Origin: Mycolicibacterium poriferae
GTDB taxonomy: Bacteria > Actinomycetota > Actinomycetes > Mycobacteriales > Mycobacteriaceae
Assembly: GCF_010728325.1 (NCBI RefSeq)
Contig: NZ_AP022570.1
Location: forward strand, 3,844,001 to 3,908,000
DNA: 64,000 nt
Direction of reading: 5' to 3'
The translations under genes were made by a program, and so were the position numbers. The notes beneath the pieces were generated by a model. That model was not told where the DNA came from. It did no database searches and saw only the letters and a list, made by a program, of their open reading frames with translations. Of the stretch, positions 12,383 to 20,849 are shown one piece after another. Within the stretch, counting starts at the first letter, position 1, and every line of letters starts with the position of its first letter.

Positions 12383-13420
12383 TTGCCTCGCCGTACAAAC
12401 ACACCGGCCCTGCCGATTCTGCTTCTGGTGGTCACACTGGCTACCACGCTGGCAGGCTGTTCCACCAATCCCGTCGACGCGCCGCCACCGACGATCGCGC
12501 CCGCCAGCGCCGCCGCCTCGCCGCCGGCCGGCGCGACGCCGGAGGGACAGGTTGTTCCGCTGGCAGCTCCGGCCCAGGCCGCCGTGTTCGACCCGGCAAC
12601 GCGCTCGCTGGTGGTGCTGGGCCCGGGTGACGCGAACCGCTCGCTGGTCACGGTGCTACCCGCCGACGGCGCGCCGGTGCCGGTCGAGCTGGACGGCACC
12701 ACCGGCGCGCTGGTCGCTGACGCCGACGGCAGGGCGCTGCTGCCGACGCGGGGCGGCTATTTCGCACTGGACGTAGCCGCCGGCGTGGCCGAGCGGGTCG
12801 GGGTTCCCGGGCAGGACGACGTCGACTTCACCGCGCTGGCGCGTCGCGCCGACGGCCGCCTGGTGCTGGGCAGCGCCGACGGGACGGTCTACACGCTGGA
12901 TTCCCAAGGTGGCGTCGCGGCGCAGGTGAAGATCTTCGCGCGGGTGGACAGCATCGTCACCCAGGGCGACACCGCGGTCGTGCTCGACCGCGGGCAGACC
13001 TCGGTGACCAGCCTCACCGCGGACGGAACCGACGACGAGCACGCACTGCGCGCCGGTGAGGGCGCGACCACGATGGTGGCGGACGCTGCGGGCCGGGTGC
13101 TCGTCGCCGATACCCGCGGCGGAGAACTGTTGGTCTACGGCGTCGGCCCGCTGATGCTGCGGCAGCGCTTCCCGGTGCCGGACGCCCCGTACGGCCTGGT
13201 GGCCTCCGGCGGCGACACACCGGTGTTGGCCTGGGTCGCCCAGACGGCGACCAACACCGTCGTTGGTTACGATCTCTCGACCGGAATACCTGTCGAGAAG
13301 GTGCGTTATCGAACCGTGCAGCAACCCAACTCACTGGCTTTCGACGATGCGTCCGGCACCCTCTATGTGGTGTCGGGGTCCGGTGCCGGCGTCCAGGTGA
13401 TAGCCGGGGCCGCCCGATGA
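12383..13420 (+). CDS. lppL: LppL-type lipoprotein with beta-propeller-like repeats
   Basis: 345 residues. The N-terminal signal sequence ends in the lipobox LAGC, so it should be lipid-anchored outside the cytoplasmic membrane. The mature part has repeated hydrophobic-DxxGR strands (ADADGRALLPT, ARRADGRLVLGSADG, DAAGRVLVADTRGGE) typical of six- or seven-bladed propellers. I chose the TTG at 12383 because GAGAG lies seven bases upstream and a basic n-region (PRR) follows. Its stop overlaps the next ATG (ATGA). Identity as LppL rests on its position next to pyrD. Confidence 0.85.
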   Translation: MPRRTNTPALPILLLVVTLATTLAGCSTNPVDAPPPTIAPASAAASPPAGATPEGQVVPLAAPAQAAVFDPATRSLVVLGPGDANRSLVTVLPADGAPVPVELDGTTGALVADADGRALLPTRGGYFALDVAAGVAERVGVPGQDDVDFTALARRADGRLVLGSADGTVYTLDSQGGVAAQVKIFARVDSIVTQGDTAVVLDRGQTSVTSLTADGTDDEHALRAGEGATTMVADAAGRVLVADTRGGELLVYGVGPLMLRQRFPVPDAPYGLVASGGDTPVLAWVAQTATNTVVGYDLSTGIPVEKVRYRTVQQPNSLAFDDASGTLYVVSGSGAGVQVIAGAAR

Positions 13421-13677
13421 GCCGCGGTTCGCGCGGCCGGATGCCCGCCGCCTGGGATCAGGCCGTCGCCGAGGACCCCGGCGAATACGAGTGGATTCCA
13501 CTGCGGCTGCCACCGGACGTGACCCGGGTCAGCGCCTCGATCCGCTTGTCGATCGAGGCCGAGTACCGCGGTTGGGAACTGACCAGGGTGCGCCTGTACA
13601 CCGACGGCAGCCGCCGGGTGTTGCTGCGCCGCAAGAAGCGCGCCCAACCGGCACCGACCCCCGAGACTCCGGCGTGA
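13417..13677 (+). CDS. DUF5703 family protein
   Basis: 86 residues, small basic cytoplasmic protein. [28 protein letters not shown] is the family core; a Lys/Arg-rich C-terminus follows (LLRRKKRAQ). Function unknown. ATG overlaps the lppL stop by four bases and pyrD starts 16 bases downstream, so lppL, this gene and pyrD are one operon. Confidence 0.85.
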   Translation: MSRGSRGRMPAAWDQAVAEDPGEYEWIPLRLPPDVTRVSASIRLSIEAEYRGWELTRVRLYTDGSRRVLLRRKKRAQPAPTPETPA

Positions 13678-13693
13678 TCGACGGTCGACGGTG

Positions 13694-14758
13694 ATGTATT
13701 CCGCGCTGCGTCGGGTGCTGTTCACCGTCGAGCCCGAACGCGTCCACACATGGGTGTTCGGTGGGCTGCGCGCCGCCACCGCCCCGACGCCGTTACGGAG
13801 AGTGCTCTCGCGGCGGCTGCGGCCTCGGGATCCAGCGCTGGCCAGCACGGTGTTCGGGGTGCGGTTCCCGGGCCCGCTGGGCCTGGCGGCCGGGTTCGAC
13901 AAGGACGGTCTCGGGCTGCACACCTGGGGGGCGCTCGGCTTCGGTTACGCCGAGGTCGGCACCGTGACCGCGCGGGCGCAACCCGGCAACCCGCAACCGC
14001 GGCTGTTCCGGCTGCCCGCCGACCGGGCGCTGCTCAACCGGATGGGTTTCAACAATCACGGTGCCCGCGCGCTGGCGGCCCAACTCACCGATCATGTTCC
14101 CGACGTGCCCGTCGGGGTGAACATCGGCAAGACCAAGGCGACACCGCCGGACCGGGCGGCCGACGACTACGCCGAGAGTGCCCGGTTGCTCGGACCGCTG
14201 GCGTCCTACCTGGTGGTCAACGTCAGTTCGCCGAACACACCGGGTCTGCGGGATCTGCAGTCGGTGCAGTCGCTGCGTCCCATCCTGGCCGCAGTCCTGG
14301 CCCAGACCTCGACACCGGTGCTGGTGAAGATCGCCCCGGACCTGGCCGATGACGACATCGACCAGATCGCCGATCTGGCCGTCGAACTCGGGCTGGCGGG
14401 GATCGTGGCCACCAACACCACGATTTCCTGCGACGGTCTGGCCACCCCCGGCGTGGCCGACCTGGGGCCCGGCGGAATCTCCGGCCCACCGGTGGCGCGC
14501 CGCGCGGCCGAGGTGCTGCGGCGCCTCTACCAGCGCGTCGGTGACCGGCTGGTGCTGGTCAGCGTCGGCGGGATCGAGACCGCCGACGACGCCTGGGACC
14601 GCATCACCTCGGGTGCATCCCTGCTGCAGGGCTACACCGGCTTCGTCTACGGCGGCGGGATGTGGGCCAAGTCGATCAATGACGGCATCGCCCGCCGCCT
14701 GCACACGGGCGGGTTCACCAGCCTCGCCGACGCGGTGGGCTCGGCGGCGCACCCGTGA
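13694..14758 (+). CDS. pyrD: Dihydroorotate dehydrogenase (quinone), class 2
   Basis: 354 residues. Oxidises dihydroorotate to orotate with FMN and passes electrons to the quinone pool, the fourth step of pyrimidine synthesis, at the inner face of the membrane. Seen: an N-terminal amphipathic quinone-tunnel helix ([18 protein letters not shown]), [19 protein letters not shown], the class 2 catalytic Ser in [12 protein letters not shown], and the FMN phosphate motifs SVGGIET and [12 protein letters not shown] 13694 is preferred over the GTG just before it. Confidence 0.97.
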   Translation: MYSALRRVLFTVEPERVHTWVFGGLRAATAPTPLRRVLSRRLRPRDPALASTVFGVRFPGPLGLAAGFDKDGLGLHTWGALGFGYAEVGTVTARAQPGNPQPRLFRLPADRALLNRMGFNNHGARALAAQLTDHVPDVPVGVNIGKTKATPPDRAADDYAESARLLGPLASYLVVNVSSPNTPGLRDLQSVQSLRPILAAVLAQTSTPVLVKIAPDLADDDIDQIADLAVELGLAGIVATNTTISCDGLATPGVADLGPGGISGPPVARRAAEVLRRLYQRVGDRLVLVSVGGIETADDAWDRITSGASLLQGYTGFVYGGGMWAKSINDGIARRLHTGGFTSLADAVGSAAHP

Positions 14759-14762
14759 CGTC

Positions 14763-14798
14763 GGGTGGTTGTCGCCGGGCAAGCGACGACAACCACCC
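14763..14798. terminator. Perfect 12-bp hairpin between convergent pyrD and PEBP genes
   Basis: GGGTGGTTGTCG (14763-14774) and CGACAACCACCC (14787-14798) pair perfectly around a 12-base loop, five bases after the pyrD stop and five before the facing gene's stop. No T-run follows on either side, so this is a non-canonical, probably bidirectional, mycobacterial terminator (inference). Confidence 0.7.
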
Positions 14799-14803
14799 CG
14801 AAC

Positions 14804-15334
14804 TCATTTCTGCTCGTGCGTGCCGTGGATCAGCGCCCGGGCGATGGCGTGGCTGAACAAGTTGAAGCCCAGATACGCCGGGGTCCCTTCAGCGGGAACA
14901 TCGAGCTTCTCGACGTCCACCGCGTGCACGGCGACGATGTAGCGGTGCGGCCCGTGCCCCGGCGGCGGGGCAGCGCCGATGTAGCGCTTGAGACCGGCGT
15001 CGTTGGCCAGCGTGACGGCCTCGCCGGGCAGTCCGCTGCCGTCGCCCACCCCGGCGGGAAGATCGGTGACCGTGGCGGGCAGGTTGAACACCGCCCAGTG
15101 CCAGAAACCCGAAGCAGTAGGGGCATCGGGGTCATACACGGTGACCGCGAAGCTGCGGGTCTCCTCAGGGAAGCCCGACCAACTCAACTGGGGTGAGATG
15201 TCCGAACCGCCGGCACCCATGATGCCGCTGACCTGGTCGTTGGCCAGCGGCTGGCCGTCGTCGAACGACTCCGACGTCACGGTGAACGTCGGCAACTCGG
15301 GCAGAAAATCGTAGGGATTGTACGGAAATGCCAT
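14804..15334 (-). CDS. YbhB/YbcL (PEBP, Raf-kinase-inhibitor-like) family protein
   Basis: 176 residues, the same length as I recall for the Rv2140c protein. Bacterial PEBP proteins bind small anions or phospholipid-like ligands; a defined role in mycobacteria is not settled. Motifs: [27 protein letters not shown] (DPDAP anion site), [12 protein letters not shown], and [16 protein letters not shown] 15334. Downstream of the M20 peptidase gene by 33 bases, so probably co-transcribed. Confidence 0.94.
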   Translation of the reverse strand: MAFPYNPYDFLPELPTFTVTSESFDDGQPLANDQVSGIMGAGGSDISPQLSWSGFPEETRSFAVTVYDPDAPTASGFWHWAVFNLPATVTDLPAGVGDGSGLPGEAVTLANDAGLKRYIGAAPPPGHGPHRYIVAVHAVDVEKLDVPAEGTPAYLGFNLFSHAIARALIHGTHEQK

Positions 15335-15367
15335 GTGCGGTCAGTCCTTTCGATCGTCGTTCGGTGT

Positions 15368-16714
15368 CTAGCTGTGCAGCAGGAAGTGTTCGAGGACCTG
15401 CGCGCCGAACCGCAACGCGTCAACGGGTACCCGCTCGTCGACCCCGTGGAACAACGCGGCGAAGTCCAGATCCGGCGGCAGCCGCAGCGGCGCGAACCCG
15501 AAGCAGCGAATACCCAAGCGGGCGAAGTGTTTTGCATCGGTCCCGCCCGAAAGCATGTAGGGCACGGTGCGGGCGTCGGGGTCGTTGGCCAGGATCGCCG
15601 AGTTCATCGCCTCGAGCAGTTCACCGTCGAACGGGGTCTCGTACGAAGGCAGGTTGGTGATCCATTCGCGCTGCACGTCGGGGCCGATCAGTTCGTCGAC
15701 TTCGCGTTCGAACGCCGCGAGGCGCCCGGGTAGCACCCGGCAGTCGATGACCGCCTCGGCGGTTGCCGGGATGACGTTGGCTTTGTAGCCGGCCTTGAGC
15801 ATCGTCGGGTTGGCGGTGTCGCGCAGCGTGGCTCCGACGATGCGGGCGATACCGCCGAGCTTGGCGACGGTGCCGTCGATGTCGGGAGACGCGGGGTCGA
15901 ACGCGTAGCCCGTCTCCTCGGCCACGGCGGTGAGAAACTGTTCCACCGACTCGGTCAGCACGATCGGGAAGCGGTGCCGGCCCAGCTTCGCCACGGCCTC
16001 GGCGACCGCGGTGACGGCGTTGTCGTCGTGCACCATCGAGCCGTGGCCGGCGCGCGCCCGGGCCGTCAGGCGCATCCACAGCATCGCCTTCTCGGCGGTC
16101 TCGACGAGGTAGAGCCGCCGTTCACCGCCGTCGCGGCGCGGCACCGTCAACGAGAACCCGCCGACTTCGCCGACCGCTTCGGTCACGCCGGCGAACAGAT
16201 CGGGGCGGTTCTCGACCAGCCATTTGCACCCGTAGTTGCCGCCGGCCTCCTCGTCGGAGACGAACGCGAAGACCAGGTCGCGCGGGGGGACGACGCCGGC
16301 GCGCTTGAAGTGTCGGGCGACCGCGATGATCATCCCGACCATGTCTTTCATGTCGACCGCGCCGCGCCCCCACACGTAACCGTCCTCGATGGCCCCGGAG
16401 AACGGGTGCACACTCCAGTCGGCGGCCTCGGCAGGCACCACGTCGAGGTGTCCGTGCAGCATCAAGGCGCCGCGCGACCGGTCCGCCCCCGGGAGGCGGG
16501 CGAAGACATTGGCCCGGCCCGGAGCGCCGGCCTCGATGTACTCGCTCTCCAGACCGACCTCGGCGAGCTGCTCGGCGACCCAGCGGGCGCACTCGGCCTC
16601 CCCCTTCGTGGTGGTGGGGTCACCGGTGTTGGAGGTGTCGAACCTGATGAGGGTGCTGACGAGGTCGACGACTTCGTCGCTGGGTGTCGGCCGACCCGGA
16701 ATTGGACCACTCAC
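15368..16714 (-). CDS. M20 family metallopeptidase / dipeptidase
   Basis: 448 residues. Two-zinc exopeptidase or amidohydrolase of the ArgE/DapE/CPG2 group. Zinc-site motifs are complete: HGHLDVVP with the Asp two residues on, WGRGAVDMKD, the catalytic Glu in SDEEAGG, and a C-terminal GGTDAKHF. Cytoplasmic, no signal peptide. The substrate is not readable; the family covers di- and acyl-amino-acid bonds. GTG 16714 is chosen because AGGAAAGG precedes it; an in-frame ATG at 16732 would put the ribosome site inside the gene. Corresponds to Rv2141c. Confidence 0.92.
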   Translation of the reverse strand: MSGPIPGRPTPSDEVVDLVSTLIRFDTSNTGDPTTTKGEAECARWVAEQLAEVGLESEYIEAGAPGRANVFARLPGADRSRGALMLHGHLDVVPAEAADWSVHPFSGAIEDGYVWGRGAVDMKDMVGMIIAVARHFKRAGVVPPRDLVFAFVSDEEAGGNYGCKWLVENRPDLFAGVTEAVGEVGGFSLTVPRRDGGERRLYLVETAEKAMLWMRLTARARAGHGSMVHDDNAVTAVAEAVAKLGRHRFPIVLTESVEQFLTAVAEETGYAFDPASPDIDGTVAKLGGIARIVGATLRDTANPTMLKAGYKANVIPATAEAVIDCRVLPGRLAAFEREVDELIGPDVQREWITNLPSYETPFDGELLEAMNSAILANDPDARTVPYMLSGGTDAKHFARLGIRCFGFAPLRLPPDLDFAALFHGVDERVPVDALRFGAQVLEHFLLHS

Positions 16715-16819
16715 AGTTCCCTTTCCTACCATTGATCGCCGAATGGACCCTTCCCCTGGGTTTGGGGCTGGGTTTGGGGCCGGGGCGGGGAATCCGATAG
16801 CCTTAGGCGCCCACAGCAG

Positions 16820-16905
16820 GTCCGAGTGGCGGAATGGCAGACGCGCTAGCTTGAGGTGCTAGTGCCCTATTAACGGGCGTGGGGGTTCAAGTCCCCCCTC
16901 GGACA
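16820..16905 (+). tRNA. tRNA-Leu (anticodon GAG)
   Basis: Acceptor arms GTCCGAG and CTCGGAC pair fully. The anticodon stem CTAGC/GCTAG encloses loop TTGAGGT, giving anticodon GAG. A long variable arm (TGCCC...GGGCG) marks a class II tRNA, and the T-arm GGGGGTTCAAGTCCCCC is perfect. The discriminator is A and CCA is not encoded. The conserved block ends here and IS sequence begins within about ten bases. Confidence 0.97.
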
Positions 16906-16915
16906 CATCTGTGAT

Positions 16916-16958
16916 GAGTCGCGTCATGGGTTACACCTGAGTCGCGTCATCGGTGACA
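16916..16958. repeat. Direct repeat at the IS481 end beside the tRNA
   Basis: GAGTCGCGTCATGGGTTACA (16916-16935) and a copy with 18 of 20 identical bases (16939-16958) lie in tandem with three bases between. They flank the transposase stop codon and are probably transposase binding sites at the element end. Confidence 0.7.
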
Positions 16959-16963
16959 GATTG

Positions 16964-16987
16964 CCCCGGCCATCGGCCGGGGTTTTT
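16964..16987 (+). terminator. Rho-independent terminator downstream of tRNA-Leu
   Basis: CCCCGGCC (16964-16971) and GGCCGGGG (16975-16982) form a perfect 8-bp stem with loop ATC, followed by TTTTT on the plus strand. On the minus strand it is inside the IS481 coding end. It would stop transcripts leaving the tRNA gene, so the IS insertion may have supplied a new terminator (inference). Confidence 0.75.
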
Positions 16988-17238
16988 CTGTTGGTTGCGC
17001 CAGTAGTTGCGGTCGGGGTCGATGTGGTGGCTGCCGATGAGGTGGTGGCCGGTTTTGCTGATGACGGTGACGGTTTGAGTGGCTACGAGGATCAGGACCG
17101 GGGTGTGGGCGTGTTCGCGGCCGATGCCGAGGTGGTGTAAGCGGCTGCCGTAGCGCAGGGTGAGCTTGCCGAATTGGTCGACGGTGTGAACCGTCCTGGG
17201 TCTGGTGGAGATCGTGATCGCACCAGGAGGATGTGGTT

Positions 17239-17565
17239 GTGGCTGCGCCGAGGAAGTTCGATCCAGAGACCCGTGAGCGGGCGGTACGGATGTATCACGA
17301 CCGTTTGGCTCATAGTGATGATTCGAAGTTGGCGGCTCGCCGCCATGTCGGAGAGCTGCTGGGGATCAATCAGGCGACGTTGCGTAACTGGGTCGAGGAC
17401 CGCCACTTCGGTAGCCGCTCGACGGTCAGTGACGACGGAGGCGATCAGTCGGCCGAGGTGGTGGCGTTGCGCAAGGAGGTCGCCGAGTTACGCAGGGCCA
17501 ATGAGATCCTCAAGACAGCGTCAGCGTTTTTCGCCGCGGCGGAGGTCGACCGCCGACTGCGGTGA
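17239..17565 (+). CDS. IS3-B OrfA (helix-turn-helix subunit)
   Basis: About 108 residues. N-terminal helix-turn-helix (RERAVRMYHDRL ... LGINQATLRNWVED) and a C-terminal leucine-zipper-like coiled coil (VVALRKEVAELRRANEILKTASAFF) typical of IS3 OrfA. GTG 17239 sits eight bases after AGGAGG; another GTG at 17233 is too close. Its end overlaps the orfB start (GTGA). Confidence 0.9.
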   Translation: MAAPRKFDPETRERAVRMYHDRLAHSDDSKLAARRHVGELLGINQATLRNWVEDRHFGSRSTVSDDGGDQSAEVVALRKEVAELRRANEILKTASAFFAAAEVDRRLR

Positions 17566-18491
17566 TCGTCGACTACATCGACGCTCACCGGGACCGTTAC
17601 GGGGTCGACCCGATCTGCGCCGTGCTGGGTGAGCACGGGCTGCCGATCGCCCCGTCCACCTACTACGCGGCCAAGGCTCGCGGCCCGGTCAGTGACACCG
17701 ACTGGGCCGATGCGCACGCCGCCAACACCGTGCACGAGCTGTTCGTGGCCAATCGGGGGCTCTACGGGGTGCGCAAGCTCTGGCATGCGATGAAACACGC
17801 TGGTCACGAAGTTGGCCGGGATCAAGTGGGCCGGCTGATGCGCCTGTGCGGAATCACCGGCGCGGTGCGCGGAAAGCGTCGCACGGTCACCACCACCGCC
17901 GATGCGACCGCGGCCCGGCATCCCGATCTCATCGACCGCCAATGGGGTGTGCCGGCCCGTCCGGATCAGTGGTGGGTAGCTGATTTCACCTACACCTGGA
18001 CGCTGGCCGGGTTCGTCTACACCGCGTTCTGCGTCGATGTGTACTCGCGGCGGATCCTGGGATGGCGGGTGATGTCGACCAAGGCCACCCCACTGGTGAC
18101 CAGCGTCCTCGAACAAGCCGTGTTCACCCGCCGTAGGACTGATTTCCGTTTCACCACAACAGGATTGGTTCATCATTCCGATGCCGGCAGCCAATACACC
18201 TCGCTGACGTTCACCGAGGCGCTGCGTGATTCGGGGATCGCCGGCTCGATCGGCTCGGTCGGTGACGCCCTGGATAACGCGCTGATGGAATCAGCGATCG
18301 GGCTGTACAAGACCGAACTGATCGACCGCCACAAATCCTGGACCGGCCGCGCCGAAGTCGAACGCGAAACCGCCAGCTGGGTGCATTGGTACAACACCAC
18401 CCGCCTGCACTCGTCTCTCGGCTATCTCTCGCCGGTCGGATACGAGAACCGCTACCGTGACACCGTCACCTCCATCGCGGAGGTGGCATAA
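17562..18491 (+). CDS. IS3-B OrfB transposase (rve integrase core)
   Basis: 309 residues with the IS3 N-terminal HTH_21 segment (NRGLYGVRKLWHAMKHAGHEVGRDQVGRLM) and a DDE core: Asp in WWVADFTYTW, Asp in HHSDAGSQYTS, Glu in NALMESAIGLYKTEL. The frame is intact. It starts with GTG 17562 overlapping the orfA stop, or is made as an OrfAB fusion by frameshifting as in the family. Confidence 0.93.
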   Translation: MIVDYIDAHRDRYGVDPICAVLGEHGLPIAPSTYYAAKARGPVSDTDWADAHAANTVHELFVANRGLYGVRKLWHAMKHAGHEVGRDQVGRLMRLCGITGAVRGKRRTVTTTADATAARHPDLIDRQWGVPARPDQWWVADFTYTWTLAGFVYTAFCVDVYSRRILGWRVMSTKATPLVTSVLEQAVFTRRRTDFRFTTTGLVHHSDAGSQYTSLTFTEALRDSGIAGSIGSVGDALDNALMESAIGLYKTELIDRHKSWTGRAEVERETASWVHWYNTTRLHSSLGYLSPVGYENRYRDTVTSIAEVA

Positions 18492-19424
18492 CCCAGGTCT
18501 CCATCCAGACCAGGACGGTTCAGTGTCGTGGCGGATGCGGAAGTGCTCGGTGACTGTGGCGGGGTGTGCTTTGGGCAGTGCGTGGTAGACGGTGTGCGGT
18601 GTGGCGCTGGGGCGGTGGGCGCGGTGGGGTCGTTCGGTGTTGTAGATCGTGGCGAAGGTGTCGAGCAGCTGTTGTAGCTCGTCCAGTGTCGAGGGACGCC
18701 GGTGTTGGCCGAGCCAGAGTTTAAGGGTTCGGTGGAAGCGCTCAATTTTTCCTTGTGTTTGCGGGTGGCCGGGGTGGCCGTTCTTTTGAGTGACGCCGAG
18801 GCTATTGAGCAGGCGCTCGAAGTCGTTGTGGCCGTGAGTGAATCGTGAGGTGTAGACCGAGCCGTTGTCAGTCAGCGTGGCGGCGGGCAGCCCGTAGATG
18901 GCGGCGGTGTCGGTGAAGCTGGCCACGACGTCACCGACGGTGACGCGGGGGTATGCGGTGCAGGTCAGCAGGTAGCGAGAGCAGTCGTCGAGCCAGGACA
19001 AGATCTCGGTGTCGGTGCCGTCGGCCAGGGCCCAGTGGGTGAAGTCGGATTGCCAGCATTCATTGGGTTGGGACGCGGCAAAGCGTCGGTAGGAGCTTTT
19101 GGGGCGCTTGCGCGGCTGCGGGGTGATCAGGCCGTGGTGGTGCAGGATGCGTCGGATGGTCGAGGTCGAGGGCACCGGCAGACCGCGTTGGCCCAGGTGC
19201 CACTGCAGAGTCAGGGGTCCGGCGTCAAGGCCGCCGGCGGTCAGCGTTTCGCGCAGCGTGACGATGGCGATGATGACGTCGTCGGACACGGCGCGAGGGT
19301 TGCTGTTCGGGCGCCGTGAGCGGGGGTCGACGGCGTCGAGCCCGCCTTCGTGGTAGCGGGCGAGTAGGCGGTAGATGTGTTGGCGCGACAGCCCTGGGCT
19401 TGACCCCGTTTGGTGGACACAGGG

Positions 19425-20305
19425 TCAGGCGGCTTGTGCCGTCTGAGTGATCCGGTTCTCGTAGTCGACCGGGCAGATCATGCCGATCGCCGAGTGGCGC
19501 CGGCGGCGGTTGTAGACCCGCTCGATCCAGTCGCCGACGGCGAGCTTAGCGGCCGCCTGGGTGGGCCACAAGTAGCGGTCGTAGAACTCGACTTTCAGTG
19601 TGGCCCAGAATGATTCCTGCTGGGCGTTGTCCCAGCACACCCCGGTACGGCCCACCGAGCGGGTCAGGTTGTGATCGTGGGCGAACCGGGCCAACTGCGC
19701 GCTGGTGAACTGGCAGCCGCGGTCAGCGTGCAGCACCACCTGCTCGGCCAGCTCGCCGCGCATCGCCACTGCCATCGCCACGGCCGCCTCGACCAGGTCA
19801 GTGCGCATGTGGTCATCGATGGCCCAGCCGATCACCCGTCTGCTGCAGCCGTCGCGGACCGCACACAAGTACAGCCAGCCCTCACCGGTACGCAAATAGG
19901 TGATGTCCGACGTCCAGACCCGGTCGAGTTCGCCGGCATCGAAGTGGCGTTTGACCAGGTCTTTGGGCACCGGAGCATCCAGATCGACGATCGTGGTCAC
20001 GGGCGAGAAGGTGCGCGGGCTGATGCCGGCCAGCCCTGGCGGCGCATCGAGGCGGCCACCGTCTTGCGCGACACCGTCTCACCGCCATCGCGCAGGTCGG
20101 CCAGGATCCGCGGGCGCCGTACACGCCGTCAGAGGCCTTGTGGAAGGCTGCGACCTTGGCATCAACTCGGCGCGCCGGCAAGCCGCCGCCGACGGTCCGC
20201 CGGCCTGAGTCTTGCGCCACTTGTAGAACCCTGAGCGAGAGACTTCCAGCAGTTCGCACATCCGGGTGATCGCGTAGGTGGCCTTCTCCGCTTCGATCAG
20301 AACGT
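19425..20305 (-). pseudogene. IS3-C copy 1 OrfB, several 1-base frameshifts
   Basis: IS3 transposase with Asp in WTSDITYL, Asp in LHADRGCQFTS and Glu in NAQQESFWATLK. Against copy 2 it lacks one base at three places, two of them in C runs: GGCGCCC for GGCGCCCC near 20112, AGGGCT for AGGGCCT near 20036, and GTTGATG for GTTGGATG near 20160. The reading frame therefore changes three times. It is intact from the DDE core to the C-terminus. Confidence 0.88.
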
Positions 20306-20311
20306 AGGCGT

Positions 20312-20605
20312 CTACGGGTTCTGTTCGGAGGCGAAGAAGGCCGCGGCTTTTTTCAAAAACTGCCGGTCTAACCGTAACTCGGCGTTCTCTTTGCGCAGCC
20401 GCTCCAACTCGGCCCGCTCATCGGCATCAAGCACCGCGCCATTATCGCCGCCGTCGTCGCGGGCCTGGCGCACCCAGCGCCCGAGCAACTGCTCACCCAC
20501 GCCGATCTCCGCAGCCACGTGGGCGATCGGACGACCCGTCTCGATCACCAGGCGGGCAGCCTGCTCCCGAAACACGGGGGTGTACTTCTTCCGCTTGCCC
20601 GACAT
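20312..20605 (-). CDS. IS3-C copy 1 OrfA
   Basis: 97 residues, identical in sequence to copy 2. HTH (ARLVIETGRPIAHVAAEIGVGEQLLGRWV) then a coiled coil (ELERLRKENAELRLDRQFLKKAAAFF). Near the 3' end the coding strand has AAAAAAG (minus strand, about 20347-20353), the slippery heptamer used by IS3 elements for a -1 frameshift into orfB, and orfB is indeed in the -1 frame. Confidence 0.92.
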   Translation of the reverse strand: MSGKRKKYTPVFREQAARLVIETGRPIAHVAAEIGVGEQLLGRWVRQARDDGGDNGAVLDADERAELERLRKENAELRLDRQFLKKAAAFFASEQNP

Positions 20606-20723
20606 ACCGACATCCTTCCCGCGGGACCAGCAGTCCCACCAGTCAGGTGTCCACCATCAGGGGTCAACTGAGGCCCGTACTGGTTTGCCGCTTGTGTGAC
20701 GGTCAGGTGGCCACTGGTGACTT

Positions 20724-20849
20724 TGTGGTTCCCCCGAGATCGTGGAGGGTTTCTTAAGCCGCTTCGGGCTTCGGTTGGTTTTGGGGTTGTGTGGTTCCCC
20801 CGAGATCGTGGAGGGTTTCTTAAGCCGCTTCGGGCTTCGGTTGGTTTTC
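20724..20849 (-). repeat. 59-bp IS3-D end remnant beside a full IS3-D
   Basis: The 59 bases at 20724-20782 are repeated at 20790-20848 as the left end of IS3-D copy 1. Seven bases (GGGGTTG) separate them. The first block is either a remnant of an older IS3-D insertion or a local duplication. The 57 bases before it (20667-20723) show no gene. Confidence 0.85.

Larger units (their letters stand above)
17187..18522 (+). mobile_element. IS3-family element B (1336 bp, intact)
   Basis: Terminal inverted repeats begin TGAACCGTCCTGG at both ends, and a 3-bp target duplication GTG flanks the element (17184-17186 and 18523-18525). It carries intact orfA and orfB and lies inside the IS481 transposase gene. 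Confidence 0.93.
16907..19400 (-). mobile_element. IS481-family element, split by IS3-B and truncated by IS3-C
   Basis: The oldest layer at this end of the archipelago. One piece runs from just after the tRNA to 17186, the other from 18523 to 19400, where IS3-C copy 1 begins and the element's 5' end is missing. Removing IS3-B and one TSD restores the transposase reading frame. Confidence 0.85.
16931..19400 (-). pseudogene. IS481-family transposase, interrupted and 5'-truncated
   Basis: The N-terminal part (18523-19400) opens inside a helix-turn-helix (GLSRQHIYRLLARYHEGGLDA) and carries the DDE residues: Asp in CWQSDFTHW, Asp in LTDNGSVYTS, Glu in KIERFHRTLK. It breaks at RIRHDT, where IS3-B is inserted, and resumes at VDQFGKLTLRYGSRLHHLGI (17186 downward) to the stop TAA at 16931. 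The first residues were lost when IS3-C copy 1 landed at 19401. Inactive. Confidence 0.9.
19401..20666 (-). mobile_element. IS3-family element C, copy 1 (1266 bp)
   Basis: Ends TTGACCCC..TGGTGGACAC on both sides (imperfect inverted repeats; element taken as TGACCCC to GGGGTCA). Nearly identical to copy 2 at 23529-24796, in opposite orientation. No target duplication is visible at either copy, nor after a mental inversion of the segment between them. Confidence 0.88.
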
